From Myotis daubentonii (taxonomy: Eukaryota; Chordata; Mammalia; Chiroptera; Vespertilionidae), in the NCBI RefSeq assembly GCF_963259705.1, contig NC_081840.1:100794626-100858625 (forward strand): 64,000 bases of DNA. The letters are read 5' to 3'. The position numbers were made by a program, and so were the translations under genes. This document shows, one piece after another, positions 1 to 12,044 of the stretch. The notes under the pieces are model-generated. The model was given only the letters and a program-made list of their open reading frames with translations. It made no database searches and was not told the origin of the DNA. Position 1 is the stretch's first letter. Every line of letters starts with the position of its first letter.

Positions 1-518
1 GTCTCTAGGTTCTGTGGCCAGTTTCTGTCCAGGATCTTTTGCCATGTTCTCTCGCTAGGTTCTGTCTCTAGGTTCTGTCTCCAGTTTCTGTCCAGGATCT
101 TTTGCCATGTTCTCTCCAGCGAAGTTCTTCTGTCTCTAGGTTCTGTGTAGGTTCTGTGTCTAGGTTCTGTGTCCTGTTGTCTTGTTACATCTGTATTTAT
201 ACCAGTTGATTCCAATCCTATCAATCTCTATTCCAAAGGTTAGGGCGTTTCTTATCTCCATTCCAGGGAGTAAAGATTATGTAGCTTAAGCGTGATTGTT
301 TGTAGTTAAAGTGATTAATTACCCGCCTGGCACTTAGTTAAGGGGTTTTATTCCCTCCCTAACTTCAGGGGAAAATCCCTACCTGGGGAAACAACCTTTC
401 TCAGAGAGGTGACCTTGGTTAAAACACATAGTGCCAAGAAGGTGAGCAAACATATTAAGAACAGTATGCCATATATGCCAGGTCCCTTGAAACAGCAAGG
501 ATGGACCAGCTCCCGGCA
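1..518 (-). mobile_element. ERV LTR, class II-like, cut by the window edge
   Basis: Read on the minus strand this matches the complete LTR at 41206-41904 over most of its length and starts with the same TGCCGGGAGC terminus at 518. A TATA-like motif (tataaatac) lies near 195. Positions 1-150 hold imperfect tandem repeats of a 'taggttctgt' motif. The 6 bp after the end (atgcat, 519-524) would be one half of the target duplication; the other half is outside the window. No internal retroviral genes are visible. Confidence 0.8.
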
Positions 519-1380
519 ATGCATGTACTGCCAACTAAAGCTAATAATTGTGTATAATACTGATTTGAGGGCTCAATCCTACAATTTTTCTCTATTCCAT
601 ACTTAGGAAGAAACTTTTATTTTAATATTGTCAGAATTATGTTAAAACTATTAGAATATTAGAATGCTACATCTTTATTGCTATATAAAATAGATCTTTG
701 TCATTTCCAAGTATCAATCCAAATGTGATTATATGACTATAAAACTGTACGTCAGATCAACTACAAATCAGCTACTTGCCAATAGAGACTATCCAAATAG
801 CTAAAAACCAAGAAGTAAGAAAAAGAAAAAGAAAACAGAGGGAGTTGGTGCTCAAGCGGAACAGAGTTTAAGCACAAAACTTTTAGTCAATTTGAAGTTC
901 TGATGAGTTCTGTCTGGTTATTCTCCATTTGCCAAACTACCAGACCCAGATCCAATTCTCTACCCTTCTCTCCTGTCCCATGCCTTGGAGGCTAACCCCT
1001 TGGAAACTGCATCCAAACCGGACTCCCTTGCCACGTGGCTTTTGGTTGTGAGGCACTGACAGAAGGCAGGGTAAAAGAGAAAGTTCAGGGTATTTATTTC
1101 CCTCCACTCCCTGCCTTGCCAAGATTCTGGTGGAAAGGTAGCTACTCACCTCCACAAATGCAGTTCCCTTTAACAGCTCTTTCATAGTTCCTGCTCACTC
1201 CAGGCTTTGGAACATTTGGTCTTTAATCATCTACCTAGAGGCCTAGGAGTGGGAATGGCTCCTGACTATACTCATCCCTGAGTGCCCACCACCCCCTATT
1301 GGTTCCCTTAGCCCTGTCCACACCCCTGTGAATAGTCCCATGGTTAAATCTGCTTCCATTAAATTCTTCTAAGTGAACCA
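519..1380. other. Unrecognised non-coding stretch
   Basis: No family-diagnostic repeat, coding homology or structural RNA is recognisable. Short ORFs on both strands show no familiar motif. Confidence 0.5.
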
Positions 1381-1727
1381 TCCTATAAAATAAAGAGGTA
1401 ATATGCAAATTGACCCTCACGCCTTCACACCATCACAAGATGGCCGCCCCCATGTCGTCACAAGATGGCCGCCCCCACATTGTCACAAGATGACTGGCAG
1501 GGGAGGGCAGTGGGGGGCAGGGGGTGTACAGGGGAGTGCAGTTGGGAGCGATCGGGCCGGCAGGGGAGCGGTTAGGGGCGATCAGTCTGGCAGGGGAGCG
1601 GTTAGGGGGCGATCTGGCTGGCAGGCAGGCGAGTGGTTAGGAGCCAGCAGTCCCAGATTGGAGAGGGTGCAGGCTGGGCTGAGGGACACCCCCTGCAGTG
1701 CACGCATTTCGTACACCAGGCCTCTAG
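1381..1727 (+). mobile_element. Non-autonomous Helitron (HeliBat-type)
   Basis: It starts TCCTATAAAATAAAGAGG and ends with a short palindrome (gtgcacgcatttcgtacac) followed by ggcctCTAG. It sits between a flanking A and T with no target duplication, as Helitrons do. The interior has short tandem repeats of 'cacaagatggccgccccc' and 'ggggagcggttagggg'. It has no coding capacity. Confidence 0.92.
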
Positions 1728-1857
1728 TTTACTGATAATGACCCTGACTAATACATCAGTGGTTAACTGTTTTCCTAATCAGGAACAGTTTATAAATATT
1801 TACAGGTCTTTGATCATTTTTTTAAATAGATGTTTTTAATCCTCACCTAAGGACATA

Positions 1858-2085
1858 TTAATTTTTTTATTTTTATTTTTATTTTTAGACATAGAGAGAG
1901 AGACAGAGACAGAGAGTGAGAAACAGCAACGTGAGAGAGAAACATTGATTGGTTGCCTCCAGCATGGGCCCTGACCAGGGATCAAACCTGCAAGCTGGGC
2001 ATGTGTCCTCATGGGGGATTGAACCTAAAACACTCTGGTGTACAGGACGACACTCCAACTGAGCCACCGGCCATGGCTGGTCATT
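1858..2085 (-). mobile_element. VES-type tRNA-derived SINE, antisense
   Basis: Read on the minus strand: a tRNA-like head with a diverged B box, then an aatgtttctctc segment, a CT-rich stretch and an A-rich tail (T-rich at 1861-1887). Confidence 0.85.
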
Positions 2086-2191
2086 GTTTATGCTACTTGA
2101 GATGCGAGAGATCCCAGGGAACACCTCACAAAAGAAAAATAACCAACATCTGGAGGGGAAGTAAAATGAAAGAAGAAAAACAGCAATAGCC

Positions 2192-2398
2192 TTAGCTGGT
2201 TTGGCTTAGTGGATAGTGCATTGGCCTGTGAACTGAGGGGTCCCGGGTTCAATTTCAGTCAGGGGCACATGCCCAGTTGCAGGCTCGATCCCCAGTAGGG
2301 GGCATGCAGCAGGCAGCCAGTCAATGATTCCCTCTCATCATTGATGTTTCTGTCTCCCCTTTACTATCTGAAATTAATAAAAATATATATATTTTAAA
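2192..2398 (+). mobile_element. VES-type SINE
   Basis: The head 'gctggtttggcttagtgg' (A box) and 'ggttcaatt' (B box) are followed by the gatgtttctgtctccc segment and an aataaaaatatat tail. Confidence 0.88.
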
Positions 2399-3843
2399 AA
2401 GCAGCAACAAATGCTTGAGCCCAGTTATGAAAACATTGTAAAGTCATTTCAGGAACCCTCAAGGTCATAGAACTTTTTATGATGTTCATTTTGATGGCTC
2501 TAAGTGCGCCTTGGTAGTTGAAGCTTCACATAATCCTCCTGATATTATAAACCTCCCCAAAGTGAGATTTTTAAATAAAAATACGGTTTCACTAGTAACC
2601 TCTGCTGCTGCCTCTCAGCTCTCAGTTATGCTTCTAATCACTGAAGATAGAGGAGACGGACAGAACACCTTCCTACAAGATATGAACACTCTATAGGCAA
2701 GTTTCTACATGTTTGCATAAATACTGGCACTGGTAATACTAGCCATTAACCACAAGATGCCAGCTAATGCTTAAAATATTCAGATTTGTTTCCCCAAATT
2801 TGAGTTTCTATAATGTTAAAAAAAATTATCAAACTTTTCATTGTTATTTCTACTTCAATATTATTTATTTTCTAAAAATACAATAAACAACATCATGTCA
2901 GTCACTGTTCACAAGAAGAAATAAATTCTAAGTAACAAGATAAATTGTATATTAATATGGCAATCTAGTTAAGAAAAAAAATTACCAATTCTTTAGATCA
3001 TCTTTGCTAGTTATTGAAGATTTCAAGGATTAAAATAATTGAGATTTTAGAAGGGAAAAAATTTCAACGTTCAGGGAACACTGTACTAAAGCTGTTGATA
3101 TTATCATTATGGCATTTAGGTAATTGTCAGGACAACCATTATGTAATCCTTTATTAGTTTCTTGAAACACCATTCCAGGAAGCAAAGAGAATGATTCATC
3201 AGGTGGCATCCTCCTGTTGTGTGAGTCAGGAAAATACCAGTGCTCTCATTCAGCCTTGTAGAGGCATCATTATATGAGATGTAAAATGCAGCCACTATGT
3301 GATCTGTGATAATTTCCACAAAAGCAAACTGGTGACTTCATTAAATATTCCTGTAAGTTTAATTTCATTATTCTCATAATAGACTGTGAAATAGATTTTT
3401 ACTTTGTGCTATTTATTTCTCTTCTTACAACATATTCTTCATTTTCATCTTTTGGATGCAAGGTTAATGAGAAAGTAAAATACGTGTGTTTTTTCTGCCT
3501 TACCAGTGTTGTTTGAAATCGAGAGAAGAGATTGAAATTAATGGCTGAAACAAGATAATTTTTGTCTTCATTTCCAGGTATAATATCACACAGAATCTAA
3601 AATTGTCAGGACTACCAAATTCAAATCCAGAGTTGTGGTTTAAGCTCTTCTGCTTTGCATATTGTGTAAAATCAGAATGATCTGATACACAGAATATCCA
3701 TAGTGTGCTAAGTTCAAAGATTGTTTTAATAAAAGGAATAAAAATATGCAAATAATATGGCTACTTTGAAAACTTACCAGAAAAGTTCTTACCATGTAGT
3801 AGAACTTTCTTACCATTTTTTTCTGTTTAACTTTTATTTCATG

Positions 3844-3844
<1 letters not shown>
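2399..3844. other. Unrecognised AT-rich stretch
   Basis: No recognisable repeat family or conserved coding signal. The short ORFs here have no familiar motifs. Confidence 0.45.

Positions 3845-3887
<43 letters not shown>
3845..3887. repeat. (TG)n microsatellite
   Basis: About 21 uninterrupted TG units. Confidence 0.97.
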
Positions 3888-3890
<3 letters not shown>

Positions 3891-3932
3891 ATGGAAGAGA
3901 ATTTTGTCTATTTAAATATATATCCTACTTAG

Positions 3933-4675
<743 letters not shown>

Positions 4676-4688
4676 AAAAAATTGGGGG

Positions 4689-5116
4689 GAAACAAGAAAA
4701 ACCCTCTCCCCTTGATTTGGCAAAGTTAGTCTCAACTTCACTAGTACCACTTATAATTTCATGTTTGAACTCTTGAACATTTGAAAGTATCTACTAATAC
4801 AATTTGTAATAGTTTCACACACAAAAAACAACTACTTTATTGCAGTCTACTGTATTTCTGCAGTTTACACACTTTTTCTTAGCTGAGAAGAAGGGTGTGT
4901 CCTCTAAAATCACAAAGATTCCAGAGCCCTCTTCCCTAGTGGCTAACAAATTTATTTATTCTCATATTAATCAATCTGTTAAAACAAGATTGCACACTCT
5001 CTGTCAAACTGGTTCCACTTCATTTGGTGACCTTCATTCTCCTATATGTTTGTAGCACTGCATGCCTGATAGAGAAAGGTATTGCACTGCAAGTGGTATA
5101 AGTTTTGAATTTGATT
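4689..5116. other. Unrecognised non-coding stretch
   Basis: AT-rich sequence with no repeat or gene signature that I can identify. Confidence 0.45.
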
Positions 5117-5130
5117 AAAACCTGCTCTTT

Positions 5131-5384
5131 GCCGAAACCGGTTTGGCTCAGTGGATAGAGCGTTGGCCTGCAGACTGAAAGGTCCCAGGTTCGATTCCGG
5201 TCAAGGGCATGTACCTTGGTTGCGGACACATCCCCAGTGGGAGATGTGCAGGAGGCAGCTGATCGGTGTTTCTCTTTCATCGATGTTTCTAACTCTCTAT
5301 CTCTCTCCCTTCCTCTCTGTAAAAAAATCAACAAAATATATTTATAAATAAATAAATAAATAAACCAATCTTAAAAAAAAAAAA
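5131..5384 (+). mobile_element. VES SINE with target-site duplication
   Basis: The head (accggtttggctcagtgg, B box ggttcgattcc) and pyrimidine-rich tail are well preserved, ending in an (aaat)n and A-run tail. The direct repeat aaaacctgctcttt flanks it (5117-5130 and 5383-5396). The preserved Pol III boxes and TSD suggest a fairly young copy. Confidence 0.95.
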
Positions 5385-5599
5385 AACCTGCTCTTTGATG
5401 CTTATTTCTTAACCTTTTAGACATATAGTGTTTTATGTTTAAATAAGATCACAGTCTATTATCAGAAAACTTTATGTACATATTTTAGCCTATTTAGCAT
5501 AATTATTTTTACTATGAACATAATTTTAACTCATAGAATAAAGGGGGCATTGGAAACAGTTTCTATTAAAGATGATGCGGAAATAAAATTGAATTCTTT

Positions 5600-5821
5600 T
5601 TTTAAAAAATATATTGATTTTTTTACAGAGAGGAAGGGAGAGAGAGAGATAGAAACATCGATGAGAGAGAAACATCAATCAGTTGCCTCCTGCACACACA
5701 CCCCCCCCCCACCCCCAGGGATGTACCCACAACCAAGGCACATGCCCCCGACCGGAATCGAACCTGGGACCCTTCAGTTCCTAGGCCGATGCTCTATCCA
5801 CTGAGCCAAACCTGTTAGGGC
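5600..5821 (-). mobile_element. VES SINE, antisense, with target-site duplication
   Basis: The antisense head ends ...gagccaaacctgttaggg. The direct repeat taaaattgaattcttt occurs at 5584-5599 and 5822-5837. A C-rich run (about 5700-5717) sits between the tRNA-like head and the tail. Confidence 0.95.
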
Positions 5822-5974
5822 TAAAATTGAATTCTTTACTTGAAAATGCTTAGTAACTTTCTACCCACTGAATGGGAGGAGAGAAGCAGCAGAAAGATTT
5901 CTTAAAGGAATTCAGGACTCCCACACTAGCAGTTTTGCTCTGTCATTAATTAGTAATATAATATTGTACAAATG

Positions 5975-6080
5975 TCATCTTGGATGACACCTCTCATAGC
6001 CTCAGTTTCTTCCTCTGTCAAATGAAAGGGTTGGCTTGGATGATTCTAAGATCCTATTCATTCCCAGTATTCCTTGATTC
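5975..6080 (+). repeat. MIR-like ancient SINE fragment
   Basis: Contains 'agcctcagtttcttcctctg' and 'aaatg', which match the conserved central part of MIR in sense orientation. Confidence 0.55.
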
Positions 6081-6204
6081 TCTTTATGACCTCAAGATAT
6101 TTGGCTTATTTTATAATAACATTTACTACAATATAATGATAGTTAATGCTCTTCCTTTCAATCTCAAAATATTTTTCTTATTATGTAATCTTTAAAATAT
6201 CTGT

Positions 6205-6310
6205 TGGATAATAAGCAGGACTATGATAATCCCCATTTTTCAAATAGGGAACTATAGGGAGGTTCCTTATTTGGCCAAATGGAACAAGGCAGAGTCATTA
6301 TTAGCCAGTG
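6205..6310 (-). repeat. MIR-like ancient SINE fragment, antisense
   Basis: 'gataatccccatttttcaaa...gggaactatagggaggtt' resembles the reverse complement of the MIR core. Confidence 0.45.
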
Positions 6311-8372
6311 CCAAGCCCTGCCATTGCCAGTTATTTGAGCCAGAATCTGGATAGTCACCAGCACCAGGTGAAGACAGTTCAGCTCATCCACCAGGGAGAT
6401 TGTATTTAAGCCCTTCTGATACTTGCTCTAATTGTATCCATAAGAAAAATTAGGTAAGTGTCAGCCTTTCAAGAAGCAGCTACAGAATAAAGGATGACAC
6501 TCCAAGTTAAATTAAAGCACATCTAATTGAATCATTTTAAAAGATGATCCCGTGGCAACATTTTGTGGAACTACTGTGGCTTCAGAGCTACTCATGCTGA
6601 AATGAATTCCTGATACTATATCATACTAGAGGCCCAGCGCATGAAATTTGTGCACATTAAAAGGGAATTAATTATAGAAATATAATTTGGACTCACTATC
6701 TAATATCAATAATATGTGAGCGTGAGGCAGTCCGCATTTCTGAAATTCAATGACATGAATTTTAGCTATTATTTTGCCAAATAAATGTAATTTACAGATA
6801 TCATTTAAAAGAGCATTCAGCTTAATATTAAAAACTCTGGCTACCAACTCAGGTCTGTTTTCAACTTTTTGTCAGCATTGTAAATTGTTTGCAATATCTG
6901 CCCATTTGGGGTTGCATGTCATGGTTATGAATAAATCGGGCTTGCCATACTTCATTACAATTGCCATAGCATCCTGGTATTGCTGCTGCATATTTCTGGG
7001 ACTACCCTCAGAAGATGACGGAAGTATTATCATTTTACCAATTGGCACATTGTCATTTTCAGATCTAGATTTGAGATAATCCATCACACCACTACATTTT
7101 TCAACTCTCAACTTAGATTGGTTTGCTTTGATAAAATTTACCCGATTGGCCTCCATTTTTTAATACGAATCCACGATAAACTGTTGAGTTAGTTTTCTTG
7201 CATTTAAAATAGGATTGAATGTGTCCTGCACAGAGAGATGAAATCCATAATACTGCATTTGTGTGACTCGTGTCCTTATATTTTGTCTAGTATTATTGTA
7301 GATTACACTGTTGTCTCTGAGTCTTAATGCAATATCTGTTCCCCAGCCTTTTTCACCATGTGGAAAAGAATAGGATATGTCATCGCATCTAATGTAGGAA
7401 ACAGGATATCGATTTGTTTCATTTTAGTGGCATTTGGATTATTGGGATCTGGTTTACAATGAATGAGCAAGTCCCTTTCAAAAGGAGGTTCTCCATCTTC
7501 GTTTCTGAATATGACAGTAGCCTCGTTACACGGGGAGAATTATATCTACCTGGGTCACTGTTACGCTCTTATTTAATCACCATTGTTACCTCTGTGGGAG
7601 CAATACCTTTTGCTGCTGCTTCAGATTGGGCTTACTTTTCTACCTCATGTAGCATCTTGTATGATTTTGTTAATTCACTTATTTCATGATTGAGGTTGTT
7701 GATGTTAATCATGAGTCTTTCTGAGCAGCCTTGGTTTTCTGCCATTGCTAATCTTTTACTCATTGCTTTGGCTGTATCCAAAATATAGAGTTGAGCAAAC
7801 TTCCGAGAAACACCATCCAAAGGATGTAAAGTTCCAGTATGATGATAAACTTGTCCGTGTATTCTAAAACAGTATGGCCCATATCCTGATGGTGATGCAA
7901 TATTTGCACCCATGGAAGCAAAAGCAAAAGAACTATTTATGAAATTTTTACTCTCAGAATCTTCGTTTGTCATTAATCTTTTTAAATACGCTGGGTAATC
8001 TGGAAAATGTTTATCATTTGGACAGACTTTCCCTTTGCTACAACATTGAGTAAATTTCCCATTGGATGGTTTCTCATTAGAGAAATTTAGTGATAGGCAA
8101 AATTCACATTGAACAGTCATTCCACCACAACTATGTTCGAGGATTGCATCGTCATGTACTCCATTTTCACTGAGAAGGCAGTTCCTATCAGTATTGGTAG
8201 TACTTATTGATGACTGTTCTCTAGAAATATTCTGTCATCACCACTGCCTTCTTTCAACTTCAAAGGCACGTTGGTCTTTAGACATTTTCTATCGATAACA
8301 CCAGTGTTTTGGGGCATCAGAGCGACGTTTTTCCAGTAGCTGCTCTTCAGATACTTCCTGTTGCAGGCGCCG

Positions 8373-8381
8373 CCTTCTTTC
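8373..8381. repeat. Left TSD of the HAL1 inside the Helitron
   Basis: ccttctttc is repeated at 10273-10281 on the far side of the HAL1. Confidence 0.8.
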
Positions 8382-8717
8382 TTTTTTTTTTTTAATTAAA
8401 TCTTTATTGTTCAGATTATTACATTTGTTCCTCTTTTTTCCCCCCCCCATAACTCCCCTCCTCCCAGTTCCCGCCCCACCCTCCGCCCTCACTCCCCACC
8501 CACTGTCCTCATCCATAGGTGCACGATTTTTGTCCAGTCTCTTCCCACATCTCCCACACCCCTTTCCCCCCCAAGAATAGTCAGTCCATTCCCTTTCTAT
8601 GTCCCTGATTCTATTATGATCACCAGATTATTCACTTGATTCTTAGATTCATTGTTGATAGATGCATGTTTGTTGTTCATAATTTGTATCTTTACCTTTT
8701 TCTTCTTCTTCCTCTTC

Positions 8718-9566
8718 TTAAAGGATACCTTTCAGCATTTCATATAATACTGGTTTGGTGGTGATGAACTCCTTTAGCTTTTCCTTATCTGTGAAGCTCT
8801 TTATCTGACCTTCAGTTCTGAATGATAGCTTTGCTGGATAAAGTAATCTTGGTTGTAGGTTCTTGGTATTCATCACTTTGAATATTTCTTGCCATTCCCT
8901 TCTGGCCTGCAAAGTTTCTGTTGAGAAATCAGCTGACAGTCGTATGGGTATTCCCTTGTAGGTAACTGAGTTTCTTTCTCTTGCTGTTTTTAAGATTCTC
9001 TCTTTATCTTTTGCTCTTGGCATTTTAATTATGATGTGTCTTGGTGTGGTCCTCTTTGGATTCCTTTTGTTTGGGGTTCTCCCCGCTTCTTGGACCTGTA
9101 AGTCCATTTCTTTCACCAGGTGGGGGAAGTTTTCTGTCATTATTTCTTCAAATAGGTTTTCAATATCTTGCTCTCTCTCATCTTCTGGCACCCCTATAAT
9201 TCTGATGTTGGTACGCTTGAAGCTGTCCCAGAGGCTCCTTACACTATCCTCGCATTTTTGGATTCTTTTTTCATTTTGCTTTTCCGGTTGGATGTTTTTT
9301 GCTTCCTCGCATTTCAAATCATTGACTTGATTCTTGCGCTCCTCTGGTCTGCTGTCGGGCGTCTGTATAATATTCGTTATTTCAGTCCGTGTATGCTTAA
9401 TTTCTAGTTGGTTCCCCAATATAAGATCGAGGGTCTTATTAGTTTTCGTGTAGATCTCATTAAGTTTATCGGCAGCTTCTAAACAGTTCTTGAGAGACCT
9501 TAAAAGTGTGGTTCTGAACTCTATATCTTCCTTTGACAATTTTGTCCTGTTTCTTTGTCTCCGCAT
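8718..9566 (-). CDS. HAL1 ORF1 protein, intact, 282 aa
   Basis: L1 ORF1p-type RNA-binding chaperone, expected to trimerise and coat its own RNA in the cytoplasm. Visible order: a basic N-terminus, a heptad-rich predicted coiled coil (about residues 15-115), an RRM domain from about 117 (TNIRIIGVPEDE) to 210, and a C-terminal domain with TETLQARREWQ (217-227) and LLYPAKLSFR (241-250). At 282 aa it is shorter than the roughly 340 aa of human ORF1p. The ATG lies just after the 5' UTR motif gcaccaaggaagcat. There are no stops or frameshifts. It differs from the copy at 30476-31324 at only about five residues (for example K12, G162, T251, V273). There is no downstream ORF2, so any mobility depended on an L1 reverse transcriptase acting in trans. 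Confidence 0.9.
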   Translation of the reverse strand: MRRQRNRTKLSKEDIEFRTTLLRSLKNCLEAADKLNEIYTKTNKTLDLILGNQLEIKHTRTEITNIIQTPDSRPEERKNQVNDLKCEEAKNIQPEKQNEKRIQKCEDSVRSLWDSFKRTNIRIIGVPEDEREQDIENLFEEIMTENFPHLVKEMDLQVQEAGRTPNKRNPKRTTPRHIIIKMPRAKDKERILKTARERNSVTYKGIPIRLSADFSTETLQARREWQEIFKVMNTKNLQPRLLYPAKLSFRTEGQIKSFTDKEKLKEFITTKPVLYEMLKGIL

Positions 9567-9585
9567 TTTGTTATGCTTCCTTGGT

Positions 9586-9599
9586 GCACCCCCTAGTGG
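9586..9599 (-). promoter_or_regulatory. CTCF-core-like motif in HAL1 5' UTR
   Basis: CCACTAGGGGGTGC on the minus strand, just upstream of ORF1. It resembles the CTCF core CCASYAGRKGGCRS with one departure in the last positions. Occupancy is not known. Confidence 0.4.
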
Positions 9600-10249
9600 T
9601 CTTTGTTCGCAGTCTTATAGATAAATCTTGATTGTTGTAGCTAATTCCAGGGAGGGTTTGACCTCCAGGCCAAGTGGCTATGAGAATCAGCTGTGTCAGC
9701 AGTGAGAGAACTTCTGTCCTCTAGGGAGGTGCTAATCTAGCCTTTGCCTGAGGCTATCTGGCAAATGCCTGTGTGCAGGGCTTGGGCAGGGCGGGTCGAA
9801 CAGGATCAACAGCATGGGCCGGAGAGAGCAGTTATGGCGGCTCTCCGTCCTGTCCCCAGGGGCTCTGCCTCTCTGAGTCCCAGCACCCGCTGCAAAGCTC
9901 GGAGAGAAAGCTGCACTCGCTCTGACCGAAGCCAGACAGTCCCGCCTCTCCCGTCTGAGTCTGGGTCCCCAAAGACTCACCCGGATCTGGTGCTCAGAGT
10001 CTGCGACTCCCTCCCGATTGAAAACAACAACCGCGCCCTCCGCCGCCAGCCCGCTCCACGCACTCCGCACCTCAGAATTTGACTTCAGCACTGCGCCTCC
10101 TCTGAGTGTCCGTGTGCGTTTCTCTTTCCTCCTAGTTGTAGGACTTCCACTCAGCCAGCGTTCCTGTGGTTCTGGGTGATGTCCCTTCCGTTTTTTGGTT
10201 TCACTTTTGAAGTAGTTGTTCAAAGCAGCAAACTCCGGCGTTAACCTAT

Positions 10250-10260
10250 GCCGCCATCTT
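10250..10260 (-). promoter_or_regulatory. YY1-like site at HAL1 5' terminus
   Basis: AAGATGGCGGC on the minus strand, a good match to the YY1 consensus, a few bases from the 5' end. Human L1 has a YY1 site at the same place that sets accurate initiation; the role here is inferred. Confidence 0.6.
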
Positions 10261-10964
10261 GGTTCCGGAAATCCTTCTTTCAAGATCAGATGCATGCTGC
10301 TCTGCAGACACTTTCTGTTGATAATGCTGGCATCTTTCGGCTGCAGAGCTATGTTGTATCAATAGTTGTTCTTTAGACATAGTCCCACCTCTCTACTGTC
10401 ATTGTCTGAGATGCAGATGAATGAGAGTCCTGGCTATCAGGCAGTTGAGAGCTGTCTGAACAATGACTGATTCTGGCTGATTCTGTGGGGGTGGGACTTC
10501 CTCCTCCCTGCTGTCAGTTTCCACAGCTGTGATGAGGAACCTGAGGTGACAGAGGGAGCCACGCCCTCCAAGCCACCCTCTCTCTCACTCTGCTCTATGT
10601 CCAGTGGTCTCCTGCTCTGCTAAGTCCTCCAAAACTCGCGCTCTCCGTCCGTTCTCTCACTTTGCTCTCCACCGGCAAGGTCCCGGGAGCCCATGGGCAT
10701 GGTTAGGCATGGGCAGCCTTGCCTCCTGGACTGGCAAAGGTCCCGGGAGCCCGCAGGCATGGCTTGGTGTGGCAGGCCTCGCCTTCCGAGCCGGCAAAGG
10801 TCCCAGGAGCCTGTGGCTGCCGTCACCTCCTGGGGCTCTTGACTCCTGCGTATGCAAATTAACCGCCATCTTTGTCAGGTTAATTTGCATACTCACGCTG
10901 ATTGGTAGGTGAGCGTAGTAGAGGGACAGTTAATTTGCATGTTTCTCTTTTATTATATAGGCTA

Positions 10965-11284
10965 CTAGAAGTCTGGTGCATGAAATTCATGTACTGGTGG
11001 GGGGGGGCGGTCCCTCAGCCTGGCCTGAGCCCTCTTGCAGTCCAGGATCCCTTGCTCCTTACTGCCCACCTGCAGTGGAGGTGGGAGAGGCTCCCACCAC
11101 CACTGCTGCGTTCACCAGCCATGAGCCCGGCTTCTGGCTGAGTGGCTCTCTCCCTATGGGAGCACACTGACCACCAGGGGGCAGCTCTGCATTAAGTGTC
11201 TGCCCCCTGGTGGTCAGTGAACATCATAGTGACTGGTCTTTTTGCTGTTAAGTCAATTTGCGTATTTGGTTTTATTATATAGGA
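10965..11284 (-). mobile_element. Non-autonomous Helitron, adjacent to the HeliBat
   Basis: The minus-strand 5' end is TCCTATATAATAAAACC (11284) after a flanking A. The 3' end is CTAG at 10965-10968. It lies head-to-tail with the Helitron ending at 10961, only 3 bp away. The interior holds a near-perfect 20-bp inverted repeat (11165-11219). Confidence 0.88.
11165..11219. repeat. Perfect inverted repeat with paired CTCF-like cores
   Basis: The arms cactgaccaccagggggcag (11165-11184) and its exact complement (11200-11219) are separated by 15 bp. Each arm contains CCACCAGGGGGCAG, matching the CTCF core, in opposite orientations. The arms could also form a hairpin. Confidence 0.75.
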
Positions 11285-11690
11285 TTGTGTTCTTTGAAAA
11301 ATAGTCAAAACATATGGAATGCAGTATTAAAATGAATACTGGGTTGAGAAAAAGAATAGCATGCCATTTTACATGCTAACACTTTTTATTTCACTTGTTC
11401 ACCAGAGAGAAATATATCAATTAGTTTTCCTACTGTTGCTGGTGGCCCTGTCATGTTGCTGTTCAAATGTTCTCTAAAGAACTTAAAGGACAATTCCATA
11501 GCATTGCCCTGGACCCTGTGCTGCTAAAAAAAACACACACCCTACTTTATAGGGCAGATTGGTCCCTCCTGCGAGCAGCCAAGGCCTATGGAGACAGATA
11601 CAAATGGTGGATTGGTGGATTGCTTGGAACATCAAGCTGGTTACTAAAAGCCAGAAGACAGTGCCTGAGAGTGGTTAGCACCTAAGTACC
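11285..11690. other. Unassigned flank, possibly start of the old L1 5' UTR
   Basis: No clear family signature. The stretch from about 11490 (ttaaaggac...gcagccaaggc...) may already belong to the 5' UTR of the L1 that follows, but I cannot place the boundary. Confidence 0.35.
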
Positions 11691-12044
11691 TAACAGAAAG
11701 CCCAGAGTAGGTGGACAGACAGAAGAGTGGGATCCAAAGTGAACTCCCACTAAACTTTGCTAAAACAAACTGCATTTCACTTAAAATTTTTTTTTCTCCC
11801 TTTTTTTCTTTTCTCTATTCCCTCCCTTTTTCTTCTCATTTTTACAATTTTTCTTTCATTCTTTTTCTTCTTTTACATTTTTCTTCTTTATCTGCTTTAA
11901 TGATTTGTTATTCTAGTCTCTGTTGTTTCTTTCATATATTTAATTTTCATATTTCCTTTTCCTACTCAATATTTTTCTTTTTTTCACTACTCAATTTTTT
12001 TCTCTATTTTCTTTTTCTCCTGATTTCTCATCCTTTTTCTTTTT

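Larger units (their letters stand above)
8382..10272 (-). mobile_element. HAL1 (ORF1-only L1 derivative), essentially full-length
   Basis: The minus-strand order is as follows. The 5' end is gaaccaagatggcggcatag near 10265. A GC-rich 5' UTR of about 0.7 kb follows, then the 282-codon ORF1 (8718-9566), a purine/G-rich 3' UTR, a caataaagatttaatt end and an A-tail (T-run at 8382-8393). There is no trace of ORF2. It is flanked by a 9-bp TSD. It disrupts the Helitron Rep ORF, so it is younger than the Helitron. Confidence 0.93.
6690..10380 (-). pseudogene. Helitron Rep/helicase ORF, truncated and interrupted
   Basis: This is the transposase of a HeliBat element, a HUH-type rolling-circle replicase normally fused to a SF1 helicase. 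The start is ATG at 10380 (MSKEQLLIQ). A basic, Glu/Arg-rich repeat region follows (10380-10282), is broken by the HAL1, and resumes at about 8372 (LQQEVSEEQLLEKRRSD). Next comes a Cys-rich segment from 8120 with C-x2-C and CC pairs, then FAFASMGANI and GPYCFRIHGQVYHHTGTLHP. The Rep segment (6872-7156) includes PDLFITMTCNPKW. The HUH motif itself, GLPHAHILL, is readable at 6716-6724. There the sequence jumps into the 3' terminus, so the two catalytic tyrosines and the helicase are absent. Stops and frameshifts are scattered through it (for example 7157-7631). It is non-functional. Confidence 0.9.
6626..10961 (-). mobile_element. HeliBat Helitron, internally deleted, interrupted by a HAL1
   Basis: On the minus strand the 5' end is the CCTATATAATA motif at about 10961, with the terminal TC mutated. 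The 3' end is a gtgcac...gcgc palindrome and GGGCCTCTAG at 6626, followed by T. It carries the remains of a Rep/helicase ORF (see 6690-10380) and short tandem repeats of about 60 bp at 10675-10825. The helicase half is missing: the Rep coding sequence runs directly into the 3' terminal region at about 6690. A HAL1 (8382-10272) was inserted later. Confidence 0.9.

Noticed and set aside
5131..5210. tRNA gene
   Set aside because: The tRNA-like head is part of a SINE with a TSD and A-rich tail; the cloverleaf is degraded in this and the other SINE copies.
9031..9407. Hydrophobic ORF (MMCLGVVLFGFLLFGVLP...) suggesting a membrane protein
   Set aside because: It is the antisense of HAL1 ORF1 and recurs as a shadow at 30789, 56221 and 62137.
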